NCBI GenBank assembly: GCA_964429805.1
Contig: CAYSDH010000002.1
Span: 1-64,000 of the forward strand
DNA length: 64,000 nt
DNA from: CAYSDH01 sp964429805
GTDB lineage: Bacteria; Bacteroidota; Bacteroidia; Flavobacteriales_D; JABDKJ01
Direction of reading: 5' to 3'
This document shows positions 25,899 through 34,255 of the stretch, piece by piece (position 1 is the first letter of the stretch; the number at the start of each line of letters is the position of its first letter). The notes under the pieces were generated by a model, which was not told the DNA's origin, searched no databases, and saw only the letters and a list, made by a program, of their open reading frames with translations. Made by a program: the position numbers and the translations under genes.

Positions 25899-28364
25899 AT
25901 GAATACACGAATAGTCATTGTCATTCTATGCTGTTTAATCAGCATGCCTAGTTGTTTTGCTCAGGTCTTTTTTACTGAGTCATTTGAAACCACATCAGGA
26001 TGGACCTTGAGCCATACTTATGATGACCTTGATGACGATTTCTGCAAACGAGATTCTGCCACCAACACGGCCTTTCCTGGCTTACAGTATTTTTTGATTG
26101 GTGCAGACGGCACCTTTGTTGTGGCCGCTGAAGACACTGATGCTGCTGTGACTGGAGCCCCAACTGATGGTGTGGTTACACTTAGTCTAGACCCAACATC
26201 TATTGCCGGTATGGCTGACTTAGAATTGGTCGTTTCGCTGTCCTGCAATGAGAGTGACGCGCTGTATGATGATCGGAGCTTCTCTAATGGTGACTTTGTA
26301 GATTTTCAAGTAAACATAGACGGTGGCGGATGGACTACCATCGCCATGTTTAACGCCTCGGCCGGAAGTAATAACAACTCGACATTATATCACGATGTGG
26401 ACATGGACGGAGATGGAGGTGAGGTTGGAGAACTGCCTGTTACCGAGTTCATGACTGATTTTGTGATGCCCATATCGGGCAATGGGAATAGTATAGAAGT
26501 AAGATGCGTATTCCAGCTGAATGGCGGAGATGAAGAAATAGTGTTTGATGAATTTCGACTGAGAGAAAGCCAAGGTGATGACGTGCCTCCGCAAGTGTTT
26601 TCTGCAGAGCTTATTGATGATGTGACTCTCAAAATCACGTTCAGTGAAGACCTTGATGTGGCTAATTCACTTCAGCCATTTCATTACAGCGGTGTGCCTG
26701 ATTTGGGTTATGTAAGTAGCGGACCTGACAATGTGATTTTCCTAAACTACAGCACGCCATTTGTGTTGGGAGAGGAAAATAACCTAGTCATTTTTGGCAT
26801 ACTCGATGCGGCAGGAAATCAAATGCCTTCACCTTATAATTACACGTTTTATTACAATCCGACTCTGCCTGAATTGGTCATCACAGAGATTATGTATAAC
26901 GACCCTTCTGAGGCCGACACACTTGAGTTTATCGAGATTTATAATAATGGTGCTGCCATGGCCAATATTGGCGGATTCAGACTTGAAGAAGCAATCAACC
27001 ATACCGTGCCAAGTGGAACAATAATTCCTGCTGGAGGATTTTATCTCGCTGCGCGCAATGCCGTCTCAGCCAATCTCTTTTACGCAGAAACATTTGATGA
27101 TTACGGTGGTCAGTTTAGTGACAATTCTGAGCAGGTTAATCTACGTAATGCTCAAGGAGTGATGATTGACTCTGTGTCATATATGGATGATATACCTTGG
27201 CCACCTTCGGCAGATGGTGACGGACCTTCCATGGAATTGGCAGGGCCAGATTTAGATAACATGGTGGGTGCAAACTGGATTGCTTCTACCAACGGTGTGG
27301 GCTTTGTAAACGGCATCGCCACCTTTGCCACTCCTGGTTTTATACAAACTGGAGTCTTGCCAGTGGTGCAAGTTCAGAGTGGAGACATCGAGGTGTGGGA
27401 AGGAGAAGGAACCATTACACTCAACGTATTTATCTCCGCCTCTAACTCGACATCTTCAGTCATCTCTATTTCATATCTAGGAGGCACAGCCGCCATTGGC
27501 GATGACCATGATTTAGGAAACATTCCAAGTGTGGGGCTTCCGGCTAATTCTAGCGGAATGGAACAACTCGTCTTCCCACTGTATGAAGATCTCCTTGATG
27601 AAGGAGTAGAGTATTTTACCATTGGCATATCTGCCGTCAGCAACTGCGTGACTGGTGCTGATGCAGAGGTGACCATCATAATAGCTGACAATGACCATAC
27701 TCCAGACCCACTGTTTATTAATGAGTTGCAGTCTGACAACTTCATCGACATCGCGGATGAGGCGTTTGAATTTGACGACTGGTTTGAGATTTATAACCCC
27801 AACTCTTTTCCTGTAGACATTGCTGGATACTTTGTGAGTGACGAGCTCAACTGGAAGGCGAAGGATAGAATTCCAGTCGGTGACCCGGCAACAATAATTC
27901 CTGCAAACGGATGGATGTTACTCTGGGCAGATGAAGATGGAAGTCAAGGTCCTCTCCATGTAGGGTTCAAGTTGAGCGGGAGTGGAGAGAGTATAATTCT
28001 CACAGACCAAGATAGTACTCAGGTTATAGATCAAGTGACTTTTGGTCCACTATTAGAAGACACTTCTTTTGGTCGAAATGGCGATGGCACTACAGAGTGG
28101 GTAGTCTTTGAGGCAACAACACCTGGTGAAATGAATGTGCCGCTCTCCGTGAATGAATACAGCATCTTAAACGGTGTGTATCCTAATCCGAGTAATGGAA
28201 TGGTCTTCTTGCCAGAGCCATTAGACATTAGACTCTATGACGCGACAGGTAAAATGGTGCTCGCTCAGCAAGCAGCGCGAAGCATTGACCTGTCAGTATT
28301 TGATAAAGGAGTGTTTGTGCTCGTCACAGATGATGGTCGAGCACTGCGCTTAGTTCATGACTAA
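25899..28364 (+). CDS. Secreted T9SS protein with lamin-tail and Calx-beta domains
   Basis: An 821-aa protein. A signal peptide (~1-22) is followed by a jelly-roll-like N-terminal region with acidic loops (~25-225), an Ig-like stretch (~230-320), a first lamin-tail domain (~325-445, LVITEIMYNDP), a Calx-beta-like module (~485-595), a second lamin-tail domain (~605-735, FINELQSDN) and a T9SS C-terminal sorting domain (~748-821, GVYPNPSNG...YDATGK). It should be exported by T9SS and displayed or released. Its target is unknown. The stop abuts that of the convergent FG-GAP gene. Confidence 0.88.
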   Translation: MNTRIVIVILCCLISMPSCFAQVFFTESFETTSGWTLSHTYDDLDDDFCKRDSATNTAFPGLQYFLIGADGTFVVAAEDTDAAVTGAPTDGVVTLSLDPTSIAGMADLELVVSLSCNESDALYDDRSFSNGDFVDFQVNIDGGGWTTIAMFNASAGSNNNSTLYHDVDMDGDGGEVGELPVTEFMTDFVMPISGNGNSIEVRCVFQLNGGDEEIVFDEFRLRESQGDDVPPQVFSAELIDDVTLKITFSEDLDVANSLQPFHYSGVPDLGYVSSGPDNVIFLNYSTPFVLGEENNLVIFGILDAAGNQMPSPYNYTFYYNPTLPELVITEIMYNDPSEADTLEFIEIYNNGAAMANIGGFRLEEAINHTVPSGTIIPAGGFYLAARNAVSANLFYAETFDDYGGQFSDNSEQVNLRNAQGVMIDSVSYMDDIPWPPSADGDGPSMELAGPDLDNMVGANWIASTNGVGFVNGIATFATPGFIQTGVLPVVQVQSGDIEVWEGEGTITLNVFISASNSTSSVISISYLGGTAAIGDDHDLGNIPSVGLPANSSGMEQLVFPLYEDLLDEGVEYFTIGISAVSNCVTGADAEVTIIIADNDHTPDPLFINELQSDNFIDIADEAFEFDDWFEIYNPNSFPVDIAGYFVSDELNWKAKDRIPVGDPATIIPANGWMLLWADEDGSQGPLHVGFKLSGSGESIILTDQDSTQVIDQVTFGPLLEDTSFGRNGDGTTEWVVFEATTPGEMNVPLSVNEYSILNGVYPNPSNGMVFLPEPLDIRLYDATGKMVLAQQAARSIDLSVFDKGVFVLVTDDGRALRLVHD

Positions 28365-28948
28365 TTAGTCTTTGACAAACTCTTCACTAAAGATGATTCC
28401 TTCTTCGCTAGTCAAGCTCAGGCGATACACGCCTTGAGCATATGCGCTGAAATCAAATGTGCTGAGTGACTGATTGATAATAGACTCTTCTATTTTCTTT
28501 CCACTTACATCAAAGACTTGCATCAACAGGCCATCAACGACTTTGTTTGTCTCGATATCAACAGTCAATACGTCACTTACAGGGTTTGGAAATAACGTGA
28601 CGTCATACCCTCTTGCTGCAAGTTCATTAAGACTTGACACTCCCGAACCTTCTTCAATAGTCAGTGTTTGGTCAACTGCTACATTATAAAAATTATCCAC
28701 CTCACCTGATGGCCAAGTCACTGAGACTTGGTCTATGCTCGTTACAGCACCCGTACCGAAATGTTGCGTCAAGGTGTTTTGAATACCATAACTTTCACCA
28801 GCCTTTACGTCTCTGATTTGCACGCCCCACGGCCCTATCAGCGACACGCGTGCACCTATACCGTTGATGTTTGACTGCACACCCGTTAAGTTCACTTTGA
28901 GGTAATGGTTGTCATTTCCCTGATTGAGAAATAGCGCATCATTGATAC
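28365..28948 (-). CDS. FG-GAP/ASPIC-UnbV T9SS protein, C-terminal part (broken by N gap)
   Basis: This is the 3' portion of the gene whose 5' portion is 28959-30169. Reading from the gap, the frame gives INDALFLNQGNDNHYLKV and then the UnbV/ASPIC-type segment (NINGIGARVSLIG...YGIQNTLTQHFGTGAVTSIDQVSVTWPSG). A T9SS sorting domain follows (VTLFPNPVSD...VFDVSGKKI...FVKD). The ATG at 28895 is an internal Met, not the true start. UnbV-type repeat proteins are secreted calcium-binding propeller proteins of unknown substrate. Confidence 0.85.
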
Positions 28949-28958
28949 NNNNNNNNNN
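28949..28958. other. Assembly gap (10 N) inside the FG-GAP gene
   Basis: Ten N of unknown true length. The reading frames either side differ, so the placeholder length is not real. Confidence 0.98.
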
Positions 28959-30169
28959 AGGTCACCGCCGAGTCGTTGCATCATCGTGATCTCCGCCGGT
29001 GTCTCGAACCGTCGTCCGTTGGCGGTGCAGTAGACATCTACAAAACCATCATCATTAAGGTCACCAAGTGCGTAAGAATTGGTCACGTAGCCTGAAAAGT
29101 AATCATCAGAAACGGTAAACGTTCCGTCACCATTATTCCACGCAATGGCGTGCTCTCCAGAGCCCATTCCGAGCAGGTCTATATAGCCATCATTGTCAAA
29201 ATCCATCCAAGTACTTTGTATGATGAAAAAAGGAAACTCTCCTTCTAATCCTGCGGCATCTGTCACCTCAGTGAATGTCCCTGTGCCGTCATTTGTCAAG
29301 TAATCGCTAAACACATTGTGATTTCCTACAAACAAATCCAGGTCGCCATCATTGTCTGTATCTCCAAAATCTGCACACCAAGACTGCGCTCCGATGTCGA
29401 TATTGGCCGCCTCACCAGCGCTGGTCCAGTTTCCGTTTCCATCATTTAAGAAAAGCAGATTTATTCGTCTTGGGTCGCTAGACTGCATCACTCCTTGTCG
29501 ACACTTAGCGATGTACAAATCACAATGCCCGTTACCGTCCACATCCATAAAACATGAGCCGTAGTTACCCGAATTGTCTGAGTACTCATCAGACTCTGGT
29601 ATCAGTCCGGGCGATTGCTCAGAGAAATTTCCATTGCCGTCATTCATCAGTATCTGACTGGTCTCATTATCATCACAGATAAAGATGTCGAGATGACCAT
29701 CATTATCAATATCAAAAATGCTGATTCCCTGCACATAGATTTCTTCAACAAGCTCTATGTCTTGGCTCCACGCTGTACTTGAGGCATTTGACTGAAACAC
29801 GTAGACACCGTTATAAAAGCCCCCACTGACAAGGTCGTTTCGACCATTGGCATCCAAGTCGGCAGCGGCTATGCCCCATGCGTTAGCTGAGCCTGTCCCA
29901 GGTACATTCATATCGCCCAAGAATGATTCTGAGAACTGTGCTCCGGCCGCATTTTGAGTAGCGAGGTAGATTTCTTCCCCTTCATCCATGCGTATGATAT
30001 CATCTTTACCATCACCGTTCATGTCAACCACACCCACACAGTGGTCACTCACCAAGTCGCTAGGCAAAAGTGAAGAGCTGTTAGTAAAGGTAACTTGGGC
30101 CTGACCTAACTGGACAGAAAAGAGAAAAATAAGGGCAACAATTGTAGCTGAAAAACGTCTTTTATTCAT
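28959..30169 (-). CDS. FG-GAP repeat T9SS protein, N-terminal part (broken by N gap)
   Basis: This is the 5' portion of the gene continued at 28365-28948. It starts with a signal peptide (~1-25, ending GQAQ) and contains repeated VCBS/FG-GAP units with calcium-type loops (DMNGDGKDDI, DLDANGRNDLV, DIDNDGHLDIF, DVDGNGHCDLY, DTDNDGDLDLF, DFDNDGYIDLL, DLNDDGFVDVY), as in integrin-alpha-like propellers. The last ~21 codons before the gap (NGRRFETPAEITMMQRLGGD) do not resemble the family and are GC-rich, so they may be chimeric sequence. Confidence 0.85.
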
Positions 30170-30336
30170 GATGTAAAATTCGATAAATATTTTAATAACC
30201 CGATTTGTATCTTACAAGTCTTCAACAGGTTAGGTGTAGTAGCAATAGAATGGCCCGAATCTTGGTCTTCCCTGCCTAGTAATGATACATTATGCAGTAT
30301 CTTTACCCCAACCTGTAAAAGCTAAATAAAAGAACA

Positions 30337-31776
30337 ATGCTCAAGCAATCGCTACAACATAAAATGCTTCAAAAGTTGAGTCCTCAGCAGATTCAGCTCA
30401 TGAAATTGTTGCAGGTGCCTACAATTGAGCTTGAGCAACGAATCAAAGAGGAGATAGAGTCTAATCCGGCACTTGAAGAGGGAAAAGACCAAGAGGAAGA
30501 AAACAACGAGGAGTTTGAGACCGAGGAGAAGGACGCCATGGATGACTTTGACATCGCTGACTACATGGATGAAGGCGATATTCCTACCTACAAACTCTCG
30601 TCAAATAATTACTCGGCTGATGATGACGAAAAGGCCATACCCTTTACTTCAGGAAAATCGTTTCAAGATCTTTTACGCGCTCAAATTGGCCTAAAGAAAC
30701 TAGATGAAAAACAAGCGCTGATAGCGCAAGTAATCATCGGTAACCTCGATGACTCGGGTTATTTGCGCAGAGAGCTGGAGAACATCATCAACGACATGGC
30801 CTTCTCTCAAAATGTGGAGGTAAGCATAGAAGACATTGAAGAGGTGCTGGCCGTGGTTCAGAAACTCGACCCACCAGGTGTGGGAGCACGGACGCTGAAA
30901 GAGTGCCTGTATTTACAACTTTCACGCAAGGATACTGACTACCCGAGTATCGCTATCGGGCTTGACTTGTTAGAGAATCATTTTGAAGCGTTTACTAAAA
31001 AGCACTATCAGAAGATTCTGAAGAAGATGGGTATCAGTGAAGAGGATCTTAAGCTGGGTATCGAAGAGATTACGCGCTTGAATCCAAAGCCTGGAAACTC
31101 CATCAAGCAAAGCAATAGAGCCTTGCAGCAAGTGATTGCAGACTTCACTATCGCCATCGAGGACGATACGCTTCAGCTCACCCTGAATGGACGAAATGCA
31201 CCAGACCTGCGTGTGTCTAAGTCTTACTTGGAGATGATGCAAGGATATGCTGAAACCAAGAAAAAGGACAAAAAGCAGAAAGAGGCGGTGATGTTTGTCA
31301 AGCAGAAAATTGACGGTGCCAAGTGGTTTATAGAAGCCATCAGACAAAGGCAACAGACATTGATGCTGACGATGAACTCAATCATGGAGTTTCAGAAGCA
31401 ATATTTTTTGACCGGTGATGAGACCAAGCTCAGACCGATGATTCTCAAAGACATTGCTGAGATAGTCAACATGGATATCTCGACTATATCACGTGTAGCA
31501 AACAGCAAATATGTTCAGACGCCTTACGGTACATTCTTACTGAAGACATTCTTCTCTGAGTCACTCACTACTGATAGTGGTGAGGAAGTGTCTACCAGAG
31601 AGGTCAAGAAAATTATGCTTGACCACATTGATGAGGAGGATAAAAGAAAGCCCCTTACTGATGACAAGTTAACGGCCATACTCAAAGAGCAAGGATATAA
31701 CATTGCTCGTAGAACGGTTGCCAAGTATAGAGAGCAGCTCAACATTCCAGTCGCTCGATTGAGAAAAGAACTCTGA
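30337..31776 (+). CDS. rpoN: RNA polymerase sigma-54 factor
   Basis: A 479-aa sigma factor. The Gln/Leu-rich activator-interacting region I is clear (SLQHKMLQKLSPQQIQLMKLLQ). It is followed by an acidic region II, the core-binding domain, the HTH region (DISTISRVANSKYVQTPYG) and the RpoN box (ARRTVAKYREQLNIP) near the C-terminus. It directs RNA polymerase to -24/-12 promoters and needs an AAA+ activator; none is encoded in this window. The next gene begins 10 bp downstream, so they may be co-transcribed. Confidence 0.95.
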   Translation: MLKQSLQHKMLQKLSPQQIQLMKLLQVPTIELEQRIKEEIESNPALEEGKDQEEENNEEFETEEKDAMDDFDIADYMDEGDIPTYKLSSNNYSADDDEKAIPFTSGKSFQDLLRAQIGLKKLDEKQALIAQVIIGNLDDSGYLRRELENIINDMAFSQNVEVSIEDIEEVLAVVQKLDPPGVGARTLKECLYLQLSRKDTDYPSIAIGLDLLENHFEAFTKKHYQKILKKMGISEEDLKLGIEEITRLNPKPGNSIKQSNRALQQVIADFTIAIEDDTLQLTLNGRNAPDLRVSKSYLEMMQGYAETKKKDKKQKEAVMFVKQKIDGAKWFIEAIRQRQQTLMLTMNSIMEFQKQYFLTGDETKLRPMILKDIAEIVNMDISTISRVANSKYVQTPYGTFLLKTFFSESLTTDSGEEVSTREVKKIMLDHIDEEDKRKPLTDDKLTAILKEQGYNIARRTVAKYREQLNIPVARLRKEL

Positions 31777-31786
31777 TTACTCCACC

Positions 31787-32398
31787 TTGCGGATTCTAGC
31801 TCAAATAGTGTCTGTGGTGTTCCATCCACTGTTTATGCCCATGTGGATTTTTTTAATGTTGTTGCAGATTGACCCTGTCTTGTCTCTGTATTTCAACGGT
31901 CAACTGCTGGTTTGGTCACTGGCTTTTTTAAGTATTAATACCATCATAGGACCAGCACTATCACTCATTATACTTAAGAAAAGAGGCATGATAGACAGCC
32001 TGACTATGCCCGAGTTGAAAGGGAGGTCTTTGGCGTATCTGATAGTCTTTCTGTATCATGTTTGGAATTTTATCATGTTTAAGAAAGTGGACATACCATC
32101 CATACTTCAGGCCATGTTAATCGGGCTGCTTGTGGTTCTTGCTGTGCTTGCATTGGTGAGTTTGGTGTGGAAGATATCTGCACACATGGCTGCTGCTGGA
32201 GGCATGCTCTCCATCATCGTGTGGCTTTATCTCTTTTATGGCATGTTCAGTTTCTCACTGACTTTTGGAGGGCTCTTGCTTGTTGGTTTAGTTGGTACAT
32301 CAAGGCTGTATCTCAATGCGCATAATCATGCCCAGTTGGCAGCCGGATTTTCGCTTGGTTTTCTAACCATTATCACCGCGCTGTTAACCTTGACTTAG
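31787..32398 (+). CDS. Integral membrane protein, PAP2-like
   Basis: A 203-aa protein with about six hydrophobic segments. Late motifs ISAHMAAAGG and SRLYLNAHNHAQLAAGFSLG resemble the C-terminal half of type-2 phosphatidic acid phosphatases (G-H and R-x5-H-x3-D/Q motifs), although the N-terminal KxxxxxxRP motif is not seen, so activity is uncertain. TTG is the start because the frame has no ATG before residue 17. It sits 10 bp after rpoN. Its TAG overlaps the stop of the convergent csaA-like gene (TTAG). Confidence 0.75.
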   Translation: MRILAQIVSVVFHPLFMPMWIFLMLLQIDPVLSLYFNGQLLVWSLAFLSINTIIGPALSLIILKKRGMIDSLTMPELKGRSLAYLIVFLYHVWNFIMFKKVDIPSILQAMLIGLLVVLAVLALVSLVWKISAHMAAAGGMLSIIVWLYLFYGMFSFSLTFGGLLLVGLVGTSRLYLNAHNHAQLAAGFSLGFLTIITALLTLT

Positions 32399-32730
32399 GC
32401 GATGCGCAGACCGTTTTCTACTCTGCGCTCTGCCGAGAGAAGCACCACTCCACTATCGTTCCCCAGCACACCCATTACAAGGCACTCAGACATAAAGTCG
32501 GCTATTTGTTTTGCTGGAAAGTTGACCACAGCGATGATTTGCTTGTCTTTCAAATCGGCCTCATCATATAGTTCTGTAATTTGGGCTGAGCTTTTCTTAA
32601 TGCCCAGTGGTCCAAAATCTATGGTCAACTTATAGGCCGATTTTCGGGCCTTTGGAAATGGTTTGACATCAATAATGGTTCCTACTCGAAGGTCAATTTT
32701 CTCAAAGTCGGTCCACGTAATCTCCTCCAT
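32395..32730 (-). CDS. csaA: tRNA-binding / CsaA-like chaperone protein
   Basis: A 111-aa protein that is almost entirely one OB-fold tRNA-binding domain: FEKIDLRVGTI at the start, then KLTIDFGPLGIKKSSAQIT, QIIAVVNFPAKQIADFMSECLVMG, and VVLLSAERRVENGLRI at the end. CsaA-like proteins bind tRNA elbow regions and are reported to help protein export. The length and domain order match the family. The gene stands 7 bp from the next minus-strand gene, whose 3' precursor could share its transcript. Confidence 0.9.
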   Translation of the reverse strand: MEEITWTDFEKIDLRVGTIIDVKPFPKARKSAYKLTIDFGPLGIKKSSAQITELYDEADLKDKQIIAVVNFPAKQIADFMSECLVMGVLGNDSGVVLLSAERRVENGLRIA

Positions 32731-32737
32731 GTTGGTA

Positions 32738-34015
32738 CTATTCTTTGATGAAGTTTAAGGAGTGCACCTGGCCAGTATCAGTGATGATGCTGACTGTGTA
32801 TCGCCCTGTGGTGAGGCCAGACACATCTAACTCGTTTCGTTCTATCTCTGCAGTGCGTATAAGTATTTTACCTGTGATGTCTGTCACTTCGATAAATGAT
32901 ATGCGCTGAGCGGAGTTGATGCGGAGTATGTCATGTACAGGGTTAGGATGAATCGAAACAACTCGTTGTTCGAGGTCATCAACACTGCTTGGATTAATTG
33001 AGATTTCAATCTGCAGGGTGAGGGAGTCAGTCATACCGCAAGAAGTGGCTTCAAGCGTAATGGGATATGTACCCGGCCCGGGAAAAGTAATGACCAGTGT
33101 GTCTTGATTTTGACTTGTGACATTTCCGTTCCAGATGATGGAGTCGGCATACGTAGATTGGTTTATAAACGTGTAGTTAAACCCACTCCCTTGATTGACT
33201 GAAAAGAGTGCAGTCGGGTTATAATTTCCTACACCCCAATCGCTAAGATTTTGAAAGACTATCTCATGAGCTGCTTGCCTAATCTCTAGAGCATCTGCTG
33301 CGCTTAGGCCAAAATCATTACTAATCAGTAGCGGGTCTTTTTCAAATATCATACTGTAAAAAGCACAGGCAGCAGCATAAGAACCAGCTAGTGAGGGATG
33401 GGAACCATCACTGGCATAAAGAGAGATACTTGTGCCACTATCACGCAAGTGTCTCCATACGGCACCCACTGGCGAGACATAGGCCTCATTCATTTCGGCC
33501 ATGAGAAGATAGCGTTCCCGCAACAGGTCGTCCATGCCTTCATAGGTGCATACTGGTGGCCATGAAGCACAGTTACTTGCGTCTCCATTCTCTCTGCCCC
33601 ATGTCATGAAAAACATGGGTCTTGTACAAGGGTTGGCCGCTCTTATGCTGTCACATAAAAGCTCGGCAAAGGGGAGGGTCTGGGTCTGAACTTGACCAAT
33701 CGGAAAAGAAGGTTCTTGGCTTTGCCCCTGCAGTATCACATGGTCCCAGTTACCTTGGGCGATTAGACCCAGTGCATTGGCATTTGTGCTGTGGGCACTG
33801 AGCGTTTGTCCGCCCGGATGGTGCGCAGAGAAGGTCAAGGTGTCTCCGGCAGACAGGGCCACTTGAGCTGTCAGGTTAGGCAGGTTGTTGACGCCAGTGT
33901 AACTGTTGCCAATAAAGAGCACTTTTTCTGAGAGTTGACTATAACCGCTAACTGTTGAGCACAGAAAACCGACACTGAACATTAATAGGAAGTATCGCGA
34001 CATAGAAATCTTCAT
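32738..34015 (-). CDS. Secreted T9SS SGNH-hydrolase-like protein
   Basis: A 425-aa protein with a signal peptide (~1-26). An SGNH/GDSL-like domain (~30-260) has a block I-type nucleophile (FIGNSY, Ser38), a possible block III (ILQGQSQEP) and the catalytic pair D203/H206 in DGSHPSLAGSY. A PKD/Ig-like module (~275-350) and a T9SS sorting domain (~352-425, SIHPNPVHDIL...TDITGKI...LNFIKE) follow. It is probably a cell-surface or released esterase or deacetylase of polysaccharide; the substrate is not predictable. Confidence 0.88.
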   Translation of the reverse strand: MKISMSRYFLLMFSVGFLCSTVSGYSQLSEKVLFIGNSYTGVNNLPNLTAQVALSAGDTLTFSAHHPGGQTLSAHSTNANALGLIAQGNWDHVILQGQSQEPSFPIGQVQTQTLPFAELLCDSIRAANPCTRPMFFMTWGRENGDASNCASWPPVCTYEGMDDLLRERYLLMAEMNEAYVSPVGAVWRHLRDSGTSISLYASDGSHPSLAGSYAAACAFYSMIFEKDPLLISNDFGLSAADALEIRQAAHEIVFQNLSDWGVGNYNPTALFSVNQGSGFNYTFINQSTYADSIIWNGNVTSQNQDTLVITFPGPGTYPITLEATSCGMTDSLTLQIEISINPSSVDDLEQRVVSIHPNPVHDILRINSAQRISFIEVTDITGKILIRTAEIERNELDVSGLTTGRYTVSIITDTGQVHSLNFIKE

Positions 34016-34075
34016 AAGTCAATATTACAGAAAATCAAACCGAGTTGAATCTGGATGTTGCAGCCTACCTATGCG

Positions 34076-34104
34076 AAACATTGTTGAAGCATTCCTAAAC
34101 ATTG
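34076..34104. repeat. Two AAACATTG direct repeats 21 bp apart
   Basis: AAACATTG occurs at 34076-34083 and 34097-34104, start-to-start distance 21 bp (two helical turns), in the divergent intergenic region 34016-34255. It could be an operator for either neighbour. Confidence 0.35.
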
Positions 34105-34134
34105 CGAAGAATTAGAAATGAGATTAATTTGATT

Positions 34135-34150
34135 TTCTTGAAATCAAGAA
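34135..34150. repeat. 16-bp inverted repeat TTCTTGA-AA-TCAAGAA
   Basis: Perfect 7-bp arms with a two-base centre, in the same 240-bp intergenic region and about 105 bp upstream of the ATG at 34256. It is operator-like; no T run follows, so it is not a terminator. Confidence 0.45.
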
Positions 34151-34255
34151 TAGCAGGGAGACTAAATATTTGCTAGTTTGGAATCAAATCAAAACCGACC
34201 AACCAACCATTATCATGTACAATTTGTTGTAGTCGGTGATAAACCAATATTCACG

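Noticed and set aside
30170..30336. Search for a -33/-7 promoter before rpoN and of -24/-12 (TGGCAC-N5-TTGC) sites in the window
   Set aside because: No convincing match was seen in the stretches I read; I did not scan systematically, so absence is not claimed.
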